Shown in pieces: positions 8,725-20,703 of a stretch of DNA of 64,000 nt. Numbering within the stretch: the first letter of the stretch is position 1; each line of letters starts with the position of its first letter. The position numbers were made by a program, and so were the translations under genes. Source of the DNA: Novosphingobium sp. B1 (lineage in GTDB: Bacteria; Pseudomonadota; Alphaproteobacteria; Sphingomonadales; Sphingomonadaceae); the NCBI RefSeq assembly GCF_900176395.1, contig NZ_FWXL01000006.1, forward strand, positions 62,001-126,000. The letters run 5' to 3'. The notes under the pieces are model-generated. The model made no database searches. It saw only the letters and a program-made list of their open reading frames with translations, and was not told the DNA's origin.

Positions 8725-8850
8725 AAAGGAAACCCCGCCCTTTGGCCCGATCCGGAGCCAAAGGGCGGGGTGCGACCCGGGCCAGTCTGGAGATTGAGAA
8801 GACGGCTCTCGGGCTCGGTGGGCGAGGGGGAGCCCACTTGATGCAGCCTT
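8725..8850 (-). ncRNA. Candidate small RNA or structured 5' leader
   Basis: On the minus strand a GTGGGC/GCCCAC stem presents the loop TCCCCCTC (8824-8831), complementary to purine-rich Shine-Dalgarno sequences. About 50 nt later comes the terminator-like hairpin at 8770-8733 followed by TTTCCTTTTGG. The next gene upstream on this strand is oriented the other way, so a leftward transcript ending here would be untranslated. Either a free-standing sRNA or an attenuated leader of the pentapeptide gene would fit. The 5' end is a guess. Confidence 0.35.
8733..8770 (-). terminator. 14-bp hairpin with U-rich flank on the minus strand
   Basis: CCCCGCCCTTTGGC (8733-8746) pairs perfectly with GCCAAAGGGCGGGG (8757-8770) around a 10-nt loop. 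Read leftward it is followed by TTTCCTTTTGG, as in a Rho-independent terminator. It lies before, not after, the pentapeptide gene. Confidence 0.6.
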
Positions 8851-8903
8851 TCTACAGGCAGAGGCATGATCGGTAAAACGGGTTAAAGTGCCCAGAGTTA
8901 TCG

Positions 8904-8926
8904 CTTTTGCCACTGACAGGCAAAAG
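8904..8926. promoter_or_regulatory. 8-bp inverted repeat, possible operator
   Basis: CTTTTGCC and GGCAAAAG are perfect inverted copies separated by 7 nt, about 70 nt before the nitronate monooxygenase start. There is no T-run, so an operator in the divergent promoter region is more likely than a terminator. The binding protein is unknown. Confidence 0.35.
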
Positions 8927-8995
8927 TCCGGCCTTGTTGCCGCCCCAAACCCGCCGTAAAGCGCGCGCCGGACTTTCGGACGGGATTCTCCACGC

Positions 8996-10006
8996 ATGAC
9001 TGCAACACCCAAGACAACTGCCATGATGCGCCGTGGCGCCGATTTTCTCGGCACCGAGCACGCGATCCTGTGCGGGGCGATGAGCTGGGTCTCGGAGCGC
9101 AATCTCGTCTCGGCGATCAGCAACGCCGGCGGCTTCGGGGTGATTGCCTGCGGCGCGATGACGCCCGAACTGCTGGACAAGGAAATTTCAGCCACCAAGG
9201 CGCTGACGGACAAGCCCTTCGGCGTGAACCTGATCACCATGCACCCCGCGCTGTGCGACCTGATTGCGGTTTGCGCCAAGCACAAGGTCGGCCATGTCGT
9301 GCTCGCCGGCGGCATTCCGCCCAAGGGCAGCGTTGAGGCGATCAAGGAATTCGGCGCCAAGGTGCTGGTTTTCGCGCCGACCCTCGCGCTCGCCAAGAAG
9401 CTGCTGCGTTCGGGCGCTGATGCACTGGTGATCGAAGGTTCCGAAGCGGGCGGTCACATCGGCCCGGTCTCCACCTCGGTGCTCGCGCAGGAATTCCTGC
9501 CTGCGCTGGCTGACGAGCACGTGGTTTTCGTGGCCGGGGGCATCGGGCGGGGCGAGATGATCGCCAGCTACCTCGAGATGGGTGCAAGCGGCGTCCAACT
9601 CGGCACGCGCTTTGCCTGTGCGACCGAATCGATTGCGCATCCCGCATTCAAGGCAGCGTTCTTCCGTGGCAATGCGCGCGATGCTGTCGCTTCGGTACAG
9701 GTCGATCCGCGCCTGCCGGTAATTCCGGTCCGGGCGCTCAAGAACAAGGGCACCGAGGAATTCACCGCCAAGCAGGTCGAAGTCGCCAAGCTGCTCGACG
9801 AGGGCAAGCTCGACATGGCCGCCGCGCAGCTTGAGATCGAGCACTTCTGGGCAGGCGCGCTGCGCCGTGCGGTGATCGACGGCGATGTCGAACGCGGTTC
9901 GATCATGGCAGGCCAGTCGGTAGGCATGGTGAACAAGGAAGAGCCGGTGGCCGAGATCATCGCCCAACTCATGGCCGAGAGCGAGGAAGCGCTCTCGCGG
10001 CGCTGA
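8996..10006 (+). CDS. Nitronate monooxygenase / 2-nitropropane dioxygenase-like flavoprotein
   Basis: FMN-dependent TIM-barrel enzyme, 336 residues. Features of the NMO/FabK superfamily are visible: GAMSWVSERNLVSAISNAGGFGVIA near the N-terminus, EGSEAGGHIG in the middle with the conserved His, and VFVAGGIGRGEM followed by GASGVQLGTRF for phosphate binding. Members oxidise alkyl nitronates; related FabK proteins are enoyl-ACP reductases, so the exact substrate is unsure. The downstream MFS gene begins 4 nt after its stop, an operon arrangement that hints at joint detoxification. Confidence 0.85.
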   Translation: MTATPKTTAMMRRGADFLGTEHAILCGAMSWVSERNLVSAISNAGGFGVIACGAMTPELLDKEISATKALTDKPFGVNLITMHPALCDLIAVCAKHKVGHVVLAGGIPPKGSVEAIKEFGAKVLVFAPTLALAKKLLRSGADALVIEGSEAGGHIGPVSTSVLAQEFLPALADEHVVFVAGGIGRGEMIASYLEMGASGVQLGTRFACATESIAHPAFKAAFFRGNARDAVASVQVDPRLPVIPVRALKNKGTEEFTAKQVEVAKLLDEGKLDMAAAQLEIEHFWAGALRRAVIDGDVERGSIMAGQSVGMVNKEEPVAEIIAQLMAESEEALSRR

Positions 10007-10010
10007 TCGC

Positions 10011-11258
10011 ATGGCTGCAGGACACCGCGCCTCGTTCGGCATCGTCTTTGCAATCGTCCTGATCGACATGCTCGGCTTCGGCGTGGTGACGCCGGTGCTG
10101 CCGGGCCTGATCATGGATCTCAAGCATGTCGATATCGGCACGGCGTCGGGTTACGCCGGGTGGCTTGGCGCAGGCTATGCGGCGATGCAGTTCGTGTTCG
10201 CGCCGGTCCTCGGCAACCTTTCCGATCGCTTTGGCCGACGCCCGGTGCTGCTGGCCGCCGTGCTCATGCTCGGGCTGGATTACCTGCTGCAGGCGATGGC
10301 GCCGAACTTCGGCTGGCTGATTGCCGGGCGCCTTATCGCAGGCGTCACGGGCGCCAGCTTCTCGCCTGCCTATGCCTACATCGCCGATGTTACGCCGCCC
10401 GAAAAACGTGCAGCAAACTTCGGGCTGATGGGGCTGGCCTTCGGTATCGGCTTTGTCGTGGGCCCGGCGATGGGGGGGCTGCTTGGCTCGATCAACCCGC
10501 GCCTGCCGTTCTACACCGCCGCCGCGCTGGCGCTGGCCAATGCCGTGTTCGGGTTCTTCTTCCTCAAGGAATCGCTGCTGCCTGAAAACCGGCGTCCGTT
10601 CGACTGGCGGCGCGCCAATGCGATGGCTTCGCTGCAGGCGCTGAAGGGACAGAGCCCGACAGTGCTGTGGTTCGTGGCCGCGCTCGGCACATGGCAGCTT
10701 GCGCACATCGTCTATCCGGCAGCGTGGTCCTATTTCGCCATTGCCGCCTATGGCTTCACCGTGGGCCAGGTTGGCGTGGCGCTGGCGCTGGTCGGCTTCA
10801 GCAGCGCGCTGGTGCAGGGGCTGGGCCTGCGCCTGTTCCTGCCGGTGCTCGGCGAAAGACGCGCGGTGATCCTCGGCGTCGCGGGCTTGTGCATTTCGGC
10901 GGTGCTCTACACGCTCGCGCGCGAGCCATGGCAGGTCTATGTCGCGATTGCCGTGGGCGCCTTGCAGGGCTTCGTGCAGTCACCGATCTCGGCTTTCAAC
11001 AGCCGCGCGGTCGACGCACGCAGCCAGGGCGAGTTGCAGGGGGCGGTGCAGTCGATCGGCTCGATTGCGGCGATTATCGGCCCGCCGATGTACACGCAGA
11101 CGCTTGAGAAGTTCAGCGGGCCGGACGCGCTCTACCACCTGCCCGGGATGCCAATCCTGCTGGCGGCGGCGATCTCGCTGATTACGCTGGCGCTGTTCCT
11201 GAAGGGTGCAGCCCAGCTCGAAGGCAAAGGTCAGCTTTCCAGCTCGACGTCCCAGTAA
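10011..11258 (+). CDS. MFS efflux transporter, TCR/Tet-like
   Basis: Inner-membrane proton-driven exporter of 415 residues with about 12 hydrophobic segments. The loop after the second helix reads LGNLSDRFGRRPVLL, the motif-A signature of the tetracycline-resistance (TetA) branch, and DMLGFGVVTPVLP at the start is also typical of that group. Real drug specificity is unknown; chromosomal sphingomonad members are rarely proven tetracycline pumps. It follows the monooxygenase by 4 nt, and its last 28 nt overlap the convergent HNH gene. Confidence 0.88.
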   Translation: MAAGHRASFGIVFAIVLIDMLGFGVVTPVLPGLIMDLKHVDIGTASGYAGWLGAGYAAMQFVFAPVLGNLSDRFGRRPVLLAAVLMLGLDYLLQAMAPNFGWLIAGRLIAGVTGASFSPAYAYIADVTPPEKRAANFGLMGLAFGIGFVVGPAMGGLLGSINPRLPFYTAAALALANAVFGFFFLKESLLPENRRPFDWRRANAMASLQALKGQSPTVLWFVAALGTWQLAHIVYPAAWSYFAIAAYGFTVGQVGVALALVGFSSALVQGLGLRLFLPVLGERRAVILGVAGLCISAVLYTLAREPWQVYVAIAVGALQGFVQSPISAFNSRAVDARSQGELQGAVQSIGSIAAIIGPPMYTQTLEKFSGPDALYHLPGMPILLAAAISLITLALFLKGAAQLEGKGQLSSSTSQ

Positions 11259-11863
11259 AGCCAGTCGCGCCAGGTTTCGTGCAGGTAATTGGGCGGGAAG
11301 GCGCGTCCGCGTTCCTGCAATTGCCAGGTGGTCGGGCGGATCGCCCGGTTCATCAGCCGCATGTGTGCCTGTTCCGGCGTACGCCCGCCCTTCCTGAGGT
11401 TGCAAGGCGAGCAGGCCGCAGCGACGTTTTCCCACGATGTCCGTCCGCCCAGACGGCGCGGCACGATATGGTCGAAGGTCAAGAGATCGGGGCTGCCGCA
11501 GTACTGACACTGGAAGCGATCGCGCAGGAACAGGTTGAAGCGGGTGAAGGCAGGGTACTCGCTCGGCCTCACGTATTGGCGCAGCGCGATGACCGAGGGC
11601 AGCTTCATGCCGAAACTGGCGCTGTGCACCTCGCGGTCATAGGTCTCGATGATATCGACGCGCTCGAGGAATACGGCCTTGATCGCGGTCTGCCACGGCC
11701 AGAGGCTCAAGGGGTAATAGCTGAGCGGCGTGTAATCGGCATTGAGGACCAGCGCGGGACAGTTCGCCAGATGCCGGTCATTGTGCAAAACGTCGTTGAA
11801 TGCGGTATCACCGCTGTGGGGCCTGGCCGAAGCCGCCCGATCGATCAGCGCCTTATGGAGCAC
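11231..11863 (-). CDS. HNH endonuclease family protein
   Basis: The 210-residue protein carries a full HNH module: zinc-ribbon Cys119/Cys122, catalytic Asp131-His132, Asn146 and the second pair Cys151/Cys154 (CSPCNLRKGG). The N-terminal part, with ALVLNADYTPLSYYPLSLWPW, defines a conserved stand-alone alphaproteobacterial family whose biological role is not established; no methylase or phage genes are near. Start is the GTG at 11863. The 3' end overlaps the convergent MFS gene by 28 nt. Confidence 0.85.
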   Translation of the reverse strand: MLHKALIDRAASARPHSGDTAFNDVLHNDRHLANCPALVLNADYTPLSYYPLSLWPWQTAIKAVFLERVDIIETYDREVHSASFGMKLPSVIALRQYVRPSEYPAFTRFNLFLRDRFQCQYCGSPDLLTFDHIVPRRLGGRTSWENVAAACSPCNLRKGGRTPEQAHMRLMNRAIRPTTWQLQERGRAFPPNYLHETWRDWLYWDVELES

Positions 11864-11933
11864 GTCCGGATCGCTTCCCTGCAGGCAAAGGCATACTCGC
11901 CTCCGCAGGGGCAGTCATGGCTGAGCCTCGTGA

Positions 11934-16136
<4,203 letters not shown>

Positions 16137-16150
16137 TGCAAGACGGCGCT

Positions 16151-16168
16151 GGCCCGCTTCTGCGGGCC
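16151..16168 (+). terminator. Short GC-rich hairpin after gyrB
   Basis: GGCCCGC/GCGGGCC, a perfect 7-bp stem with TTCT loop, lies 14 nt after the gyrB stop. There is no T-run, so termination may be weak and allow transcription into the small gene at 16192. Confidence 0.45.
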
Positions 16169-16191
16169 GTTGCCGCAGATAAGGGACTCAC

Positions 16192-16443
16192 ATGGCTTTC
16201 ACCGACGACATTCCGTGGGACCAGCCCGCCACGATGATCGACCTCGAAGGCCGCGCGCCGATCATTGGCACTATCCGTGACTGCGCGCTGCATTATGGCC
16301 TCTACAAGCCCCACGCGCGTGACAACGCTCGCGTGCTCCTGACCAAGCCGATCCATCGTGAGGGGCGGCAAACCCGCACCTGGCTGCTCGACCCGTCGGA
16401 AATCGCCGAATTGGCCGACCGGCTGGCGCGCGAGACGAACTAG
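16192..16443 (+). CDS. Conserved hypothetical protein, 83 residues
   Basis: No known domain recognised. The protein is soluble and mildly acidic at both ends with a basic middle (KPHARDNARVLLTKPIHREGRQTRTW). A Shine-Dalgarno AAGGGA lies just before the ATG. It follows gyrB by 55 nt in the same direction, and its stop is 4 nt from the stop of the convergent helicase gene. The codon pattern fits its neighbours and the frame is clean, so I consider it real. Confidence 0.7.
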   Translation: MAFTDDIPWDQPATMIDLEGRAPIIGTIRDCALHYGLYKPHARDNARVLLTKPIHREGRQTRTWLLDPSEIAELADRLARETN

Positions 16444-16447
16444 CCGT

Positions 16448-18862
16448 TCAGTCCGCCCGCATTGCCGCTGCTGCGAGGGTCTCCGCCTCCACCAGCAGCT
16501 CATCGTCTGCCGCGCCTGCCGGCGTGGTTTCACGGCCGATCATCACCAGCACCGGCACGGCCAGCGGGCTGACGCGATCAAGCTCGACGTGAACAAGCTG
16601 GCCAGCCGCGCGATCGAGCAGGTCGCCTAGCCGCCCCACGTCGGTCATCCGTGCCCGGGCATCGGCCCAGGCTGCCTGGATCAGCAGGTGGTCCGGCTCG
16701 TACTTGCGCAAAACGTCGTAGATCAGGTCGGTCGAGAAGGTGACCTGCTTGCCGGTCTTGCGCTTGCCCGGATGCTGGCGCTCGACCAGCCCCGAGATCA
16801 CGGCCACCTCGCGGAAGGCGCGGCGCAGGAGGTGCGATTCCTGAACCCATTCGACGAACTCGTGCGCCAGAATGTCGGGCGACAATAGCGGCGCAGGATC
16901 GCGCACTGGCCGCGCCCCCCACACCGCCAGCGAATAATCGTTGGCAACGAAGCCCAGTGGCACCAGCCCCAGCTCGTTCATGCGCCGCGTGATCAGCATC
17001 CCCAGGGACTGGTTCGCGTTCCAGCCTTCGAAGGTGTAGTAGACCGTATAGTGCTTGTTCTGATGCGGAAAGCTTTCGGCCAGCAGCATGCCGGGCCCCG
17101 GCAACCGGCTCCGCCAGTCCTGCATTTCCAGCCATTCGCGCACGTCGTCGGGAAAGCGTGACCAGCCCGCACGGTCGACCATCAGCCCCCGCACGCGGTC
17201 GGACAGATGTGTGGTCAAGGGCAGGCGCGCGCCCATGTAGCTTGGGATCTGTCCCGGCTTCTTGGCCGCGCGAACGATCAGCTCAAGATCGCGCACACCC
17301 TCGACCTCGAGGTCCATTCCGGCGAAGCGGATCGTATCCCCCGGCGACAGCGAAGCGCCGAACCCTTCCTCCACCTTGCCCAGCGAGCGGCCGTTGCGGA
17401 AGCGCACGTCGAGCATCTCGGAATCGATGATGATGCCTGCGTTGAGCCGGTGCCGTGCAGCATGTTCGGGATGCGTCAGCCGCCACGTGCCGTGCCTGTC
17501 GCGCACGATGCGCTTGAAGCGGTCGTAGGCGCGCAGCGCGTAACCGCCCGTTGCCACGAATTCGAGCACGCGCTGCCAGTGCTCCGCATCGATCCAGCGA
17601 TAGGGATGGGCCGACTGCACCTCGGCCAGGAGCGATGCCTCATCGAACGGCCCCGCACAGGCGCAAGCCATGACATGCTGCGCCAGCACGTCGAGCCCGC
17701 CCGGGCGGAAGTCCTCGCCATCGCGCCGCCCCTCGTGGACTGCTTCCTGCGCAGCGAAAGCTTCCAGAAATTCGAAGCGATTGCCAGGCGCTAGCAGTGC
17801 GCGGCTCGGACAGTCGAGCCGGTGGTTGGCGCGACCGATGCGCTGCAGCAGGCGCGAGGAACCCTTGGGCGCGCCCATCTGCACGACCAGATCCACATCG
17901 CCCCAGTCAACGCCGAGATCGAGGCTGGCGGTGCACACCAGCGCGCGCAGCTCGCCCCGCGCCATCGCCCCTTCCACCTTGCGCCGCGCTTCCTTGGACA
18001 GCGAGCCATGGTGAATGCCGATCGGCAGCTTGTCGTCGTTGATGTCCCACAGCAGTTGGAAGATGTATTCGGCCAGGAAGCGCGTGTTCGTGAAGATCAG
18101 CGTCGTCTGGTTGCGCTTGATCTCGTCATAGAGCTGCGGCACCGCCCAGGCAGCAGCATGCCCGCCCCAAGGCACGCGCTCGTCCTCGGGGTTCATGATC
18201 GCCAGCTCGGGCTTGGCGCCTTCCTCGCCTTCGACCAGACGCACCGATGCGGCATCGCCATCGGGGGCAAGCCACGCGCAGAAATCCTGCGGATCGGCCA
18301 CCGTCGCCGAAAGCGCCGCGCGCCGCATGTCGGGGGCCAGCGCCTGCAGCCGCGCCAGCGAAAGCGCAAGCAGATCGCCGCGCTTGCCCGTGGCAAAGGC
18401 ATGGACCTCATCGACGATCACGCGCTTCAGCCCCGCAAACATTGTTGCCGCTTCGGGATAGCTGAGCAGCAGCGACAGCGATTCCGGCGTCGTCAGCAGC
18501 ACGTGGGGCGGCTTGGCGCGTTGGCGAGCCTTGCGGTCCGAGGGCGTATCGCCGCTGCGCGTCTCGACCCGTATCGGCAGGCCGATCTCCTCGATCGGCG
18601 TCAGCAGATTGCGCTGCACGTCATGCGCCAGAGCCTTCAGCGGCGAGACATAGAGCGTATGCAACCCATCGCCCGGCGGGGTGCCTCCCGCGAAGTCCTG
18701 CAAGGTCGGCAGGAAGCCCGCCAAGGTCTTGCCCGCGCCGGTATCGGCCACCAGCAGCGCATGGTCGCCCGCCTGCGCCGCTTCCAGCATCCCGGTCTGG
18801 TGCCGGCGCACGCGCCAGCGGCGTGCTTCAAACCAGCCGGTTATGGAGGGCGCCAGTGTCAT
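16448..18862 (-). CDS. Ligase-associated DEXH-box DNA helicase (Lhr-like)
   Basis: Superfamily 2 helicase of about 804 residues. Walker A is ADTGAGKT near 38-45, followed by SPLKAL, TTPESL, the DEVH box IVDEVHAF, SATVAD, and in the second RecA domain CTASLDLGVDWGDVD and QRIGRANHR. The long C-terminal half matches the Lhr-type winged-helix and beta-barrel region. Length and motifs fit the DEXH helicase family often found beside an ATP-dependent DNA ligase, exonuclease and phosphoesterase, but those partners are not adjacent here. A GTG at 18880 could extend it by six residues. Confidence 0.9.
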   Translation of the reverse strand: MTLAPSITGWFEARRWRVRRHQTGMLEAAQAGDHALLVADTGAGKTLAGFLPTLQDFAGGTPPGDGLHTLYVSPLKALAHDVQRNLLTPIEEIGLPIRVETRSGDTPSDRKARQRAKPPHVLLTTPESLSLLLSYPEAATMFAGLKRVIVDEVHAFATGKRGDLLALSLARLQALAPDMRRAALSATVADPQDFCAWLAPDGDAASVRLVEGEEGAKPELAIMNPEDERVPWGGHAAAWAVPQLYDEIKRNQTTLIFTNTRFLAEYIFQLLWDINDDKLPIGIHHGSLSKEARRKVEGAMARGELRALVCTASLDLGVDWGDVDLVVQMGAPKGSSRLLQRIGRANHRLDCPSRALLAPGNRFEFLEAFAAQEAVHEGRRDGEDFRPGGLDVLAQHVMACACAGPFDEASLLAEVQSAHPYRWIDAEHWQRVLEFVATGGYALRAYDRFKRIVRDRHGTWRLTHPEHAARHRLNAGIIIDSEMLDVRFRNGRSLGKVEEGFGASLSPGDTIRFAGMDLEVEGVRDLELIVRAAKKPGQIPSYMGARLPLTTHLSDRVRGLMVDRAGWSRFPDDVREWLEMQDWRSRLPGPGMLLAESFPHQNKHYTVYYTFEGWNANQSLGMLITRRMNELGLVPLGFVANDYSLAVWGARPVRDPAPLLSPDILAHEFVEWVQESHLLRRAFREVAVISGLVERQHPGKRKTGKQVTFSTDLIYDVLRKYEPDHLLIQAAWADARARMTDVGRLGDLLDRAAGQLVHVELDRVSPLAVPVLVMIGRETTPAGAADDELLVEAETLAAAAMRAD

Positions 18863-18884
18863 CCCGCCCAAGATAGGCACGAGA

Positions 18885-20693
18885 TCAAAGAACCGAAAGG
18901 ATCGCCTCGCGGTCCTTGGGTGGTCCCTTCCATGATAGCGTCGCGTCGATCAGGGCAATCGTCACCGCGCATTGATCCGCATCCGACCCCTTGCCACCGA
19001 TCGCCCGACGGACGCGGTCTCCCGGCAAGCCGGTCCTGTCCATGACCTGCTCGATCAGCAGGCCGGGTACGCTGGCCGATCCCGGTGCGATCCGCGCCGG
19101 CGGGCCCAGCTTGCGCACGTCGAGCAGCCTGACCGCGATCTTGCGTTCGGCCTCCAGCACGGCTGCCGGCACGATCACGTTCGTGTCCATGCGGCGCGTG
19201 CGCAGGAAGGCCATGCAGGCTGCGGGGCTGCGCTTCTGCGCGGCACGCAGCAATCCGGCGCGCACCGCCTGCACCTCGGCAAGCAGCTGGCCCTTGTCAC
19301 CCAGAGCCGTGGCGTACATCCGCTCGCGCACCAGATCGTGGACCTTGGCGGCGTAGGCCTCTTCGCTTTCACCCTGGCTGCGGGCAATGGTGCGGTTCGC
19401 GGCAAGCAGCGCGGCAAGGTCCGGCTGCAGCGATTGCAGCCCTTCGAAGCTGATCTCACTCCCGAAAACCCGCGAAATCGTGCGCGCCACGATCTGCTGT
19501 TCCTGCGCGGTCTGTGCTGCCGACAGTTCGGTCCTTGCCAGTTCGGGAGCGGACGACGGGGTGCGGTCATCAAAGGCAAAGCGCAGCACCTGTACCAGCA
19601 GGATGATGGCGAAGATGATCAGCCGGGTATTGCTCCACCAGCCCTGGCCGACCTGCAGGCCACTCGGCTTTTCCCACAGCGACACGCGCCAGGCATCGAA
19701 GTGGTGTTCGAGTTCCGGAAAGTTCTTGCGTACTCCCTCCAGCAGCTTCTCGACATCGGCGCGCTTGACGAGCCAGCCCTTGCGGCTGCCCTGCTGCGCC
19801 GGAGTGGTCAGTTCCACCCACGCCTTGTGCAGGGGATGCCGGGGGTCCTGCACCTTCTCGCGGAAGCGCATGCTGCGCAGCCGCGCATTGAGAAACGCCA
19901 CCGCACCGCGTTCTGAAACCTGCCCGCGCTCGCTCTCCCAGCCGAAGACCGCGGCAGCCGGCTCGAGCAGCGGGGCCGACCGCGGCCAGGCATCGGCAAG
20001 GGTTCGCGCCAGCCAGTTGTCGGCGGCATCGAACGCGGTCACGCTCGAACTTTCGGCGTTGCGCAGGATGGCCTTGAGATGGCCCAGGGCCATGGCCTCT
20101 TCCCACCCTTCGAGCGGGGGCAGGCCATCTTCGGCATCGCCCACCTCGGCTTCGAGCAGCCGGTGCAGGGCCTCCTCGTGCGCCCATGCGGGCATCACGG
20201 CATCCGCCGTCGGCTCAAGTCCAAGCAGGACAGGCCGCGCAAAGGGATCCTGCGCCACGGCGATGGCTTGCGTTGCCGGTGCCTGAGCCGGCGCGAAGCC
20301 GCTGGCGACATCGCGCTTGCCCGCAGCATCGGCCGTGCCAAGCCGTGTGGTCAGGCTCGGATCGCCTTCACCCTTTGCCGCTGGCGCAGCATAGAGCCAG
20401 TTCGAGCTTTCACCCGGCGATGGCGCGGGTCCGGCCGGTGCATAATCGGGCGGTACGTCGACCGACGCAACGTCGCGGGGATGTGCCTCGGCATCCCGGA
20501 CTTGCTCCGCCCGCTCGGCCTGCATCCTTGCCCAGCGCAGCGCCGCATCGCGTGCCTCGCGCAGGCGGGCATAGCCGTCGACATCGCGATCGACGTCCAT
20601 GGCCTTCAGGCGCTCGGCATAGGCGCGGCGGATCGCGCCGGCGTCGGGCGTCTTCGTCATGCCAAGAACCGTCCAGGCCTGCGTCAGGATCAT
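18885..20693 (-). CDS. Membrane-anchored J-domain-like partner of an HscC-type Hsp70
   Basis: The 602-residue protein begins with a J-like helical domain (AWTVLGMTKTPDAGAIRRAYAERLK, read in parts) in which the canonical HPD tripeptide is missing; DVDRD stands in its place. Then comes a long Ala/Pro-rich charged linker, one strongly hydrophobic helix near residues 354-371 (LIIFAIILLVQVLRFAF) and a C-terminal domain of about 220 residues. It starts 10 nt after the hscC-like gene on the same strand. E. coli hscC is likewise neighboured by membrane J proteins (DjlB/DjlC), which supports a co-chaperone role, but this is inference. Confidence 0.75.
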   Translation of the reverse strand: MILTQAWTVLGMTKTPDAGAIRRAYAERLKAMDVDRDVDGYARLREARDAALRWARMQAERAEQVRDAEAHPRDVASVDVPPDYAPAGPAPSPGESSNWLYAAPAAKGEGDPSLTTRLGTADAAGKRDVASGFAPAQAPATQAIAVAQDPFARPVLLGLEPTADAVMPAWAHEEALHRLLEAEVGDAEDGLPPLEGWEEAMALGHLKAILRNAESSSVTAFDAADNWLARTLADAWPRSAPLLEPAAAVFGWESERGQVSERGAVAFLNARLRSMRFREKVQDPRHPLHKAWVELTTPAQQGSRKGWLVKRADVEKLLEGVRKNFPELEHHFDAWRVSLWEKPSGLQVGQGWWSNTRLIIFAIILLVQVLRFAFDDRTPSSAPELARTELSAAQTAQEQQIVARTISRVFGSEISFEGLQSLQPDLAALLAANRTIARSQGESEEAYAAKVHDLVRERMYATALGDKGQLLAEVQAVRAGLLRAAQKRSPAACMAFLRTRRMDTNVIVPAAVLEAERKIAVRLLDVRKLGPPARIAPGSASVPGLLIEQVMDRTGLPGDRVRRAIGGKGSDADQCAVTIALIDATLSWKGPPKDREAILSVL

Positions 20694-20703
20694 CGCGCGC
20701 CGA

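Larger units (their letters stand above)
8691..8995. other. 305-nt intergenic region between divergent genes
   Basis: No convincing reading frame. It holds a 14-bp hairpin at 8733-8770 with a U-rich flank on the minus strand, a C-rich-loop hairpin (minus strand) at 8818-8837, and an 8-bp inverted repeat at 8904-8926. Together these suggest a leftward untranslated RNA and divergent promoters. Confidence 0.5.

Noticed and set aside
8852..9061. A 69-codon leftward frame in the 8.7-9.0 kb gap
   Set aside because: It overlaps the start of the monooxygenase gene and lacks a recognisable fold or ribosome-binding site.
10011..11863. MFS pump plus HNH nuclease as a resistance or defence island
   Set aside because: The genes are convergent, share normal codon style with neighbours, and no mobility genes, methylase or atypical base composition were seen.
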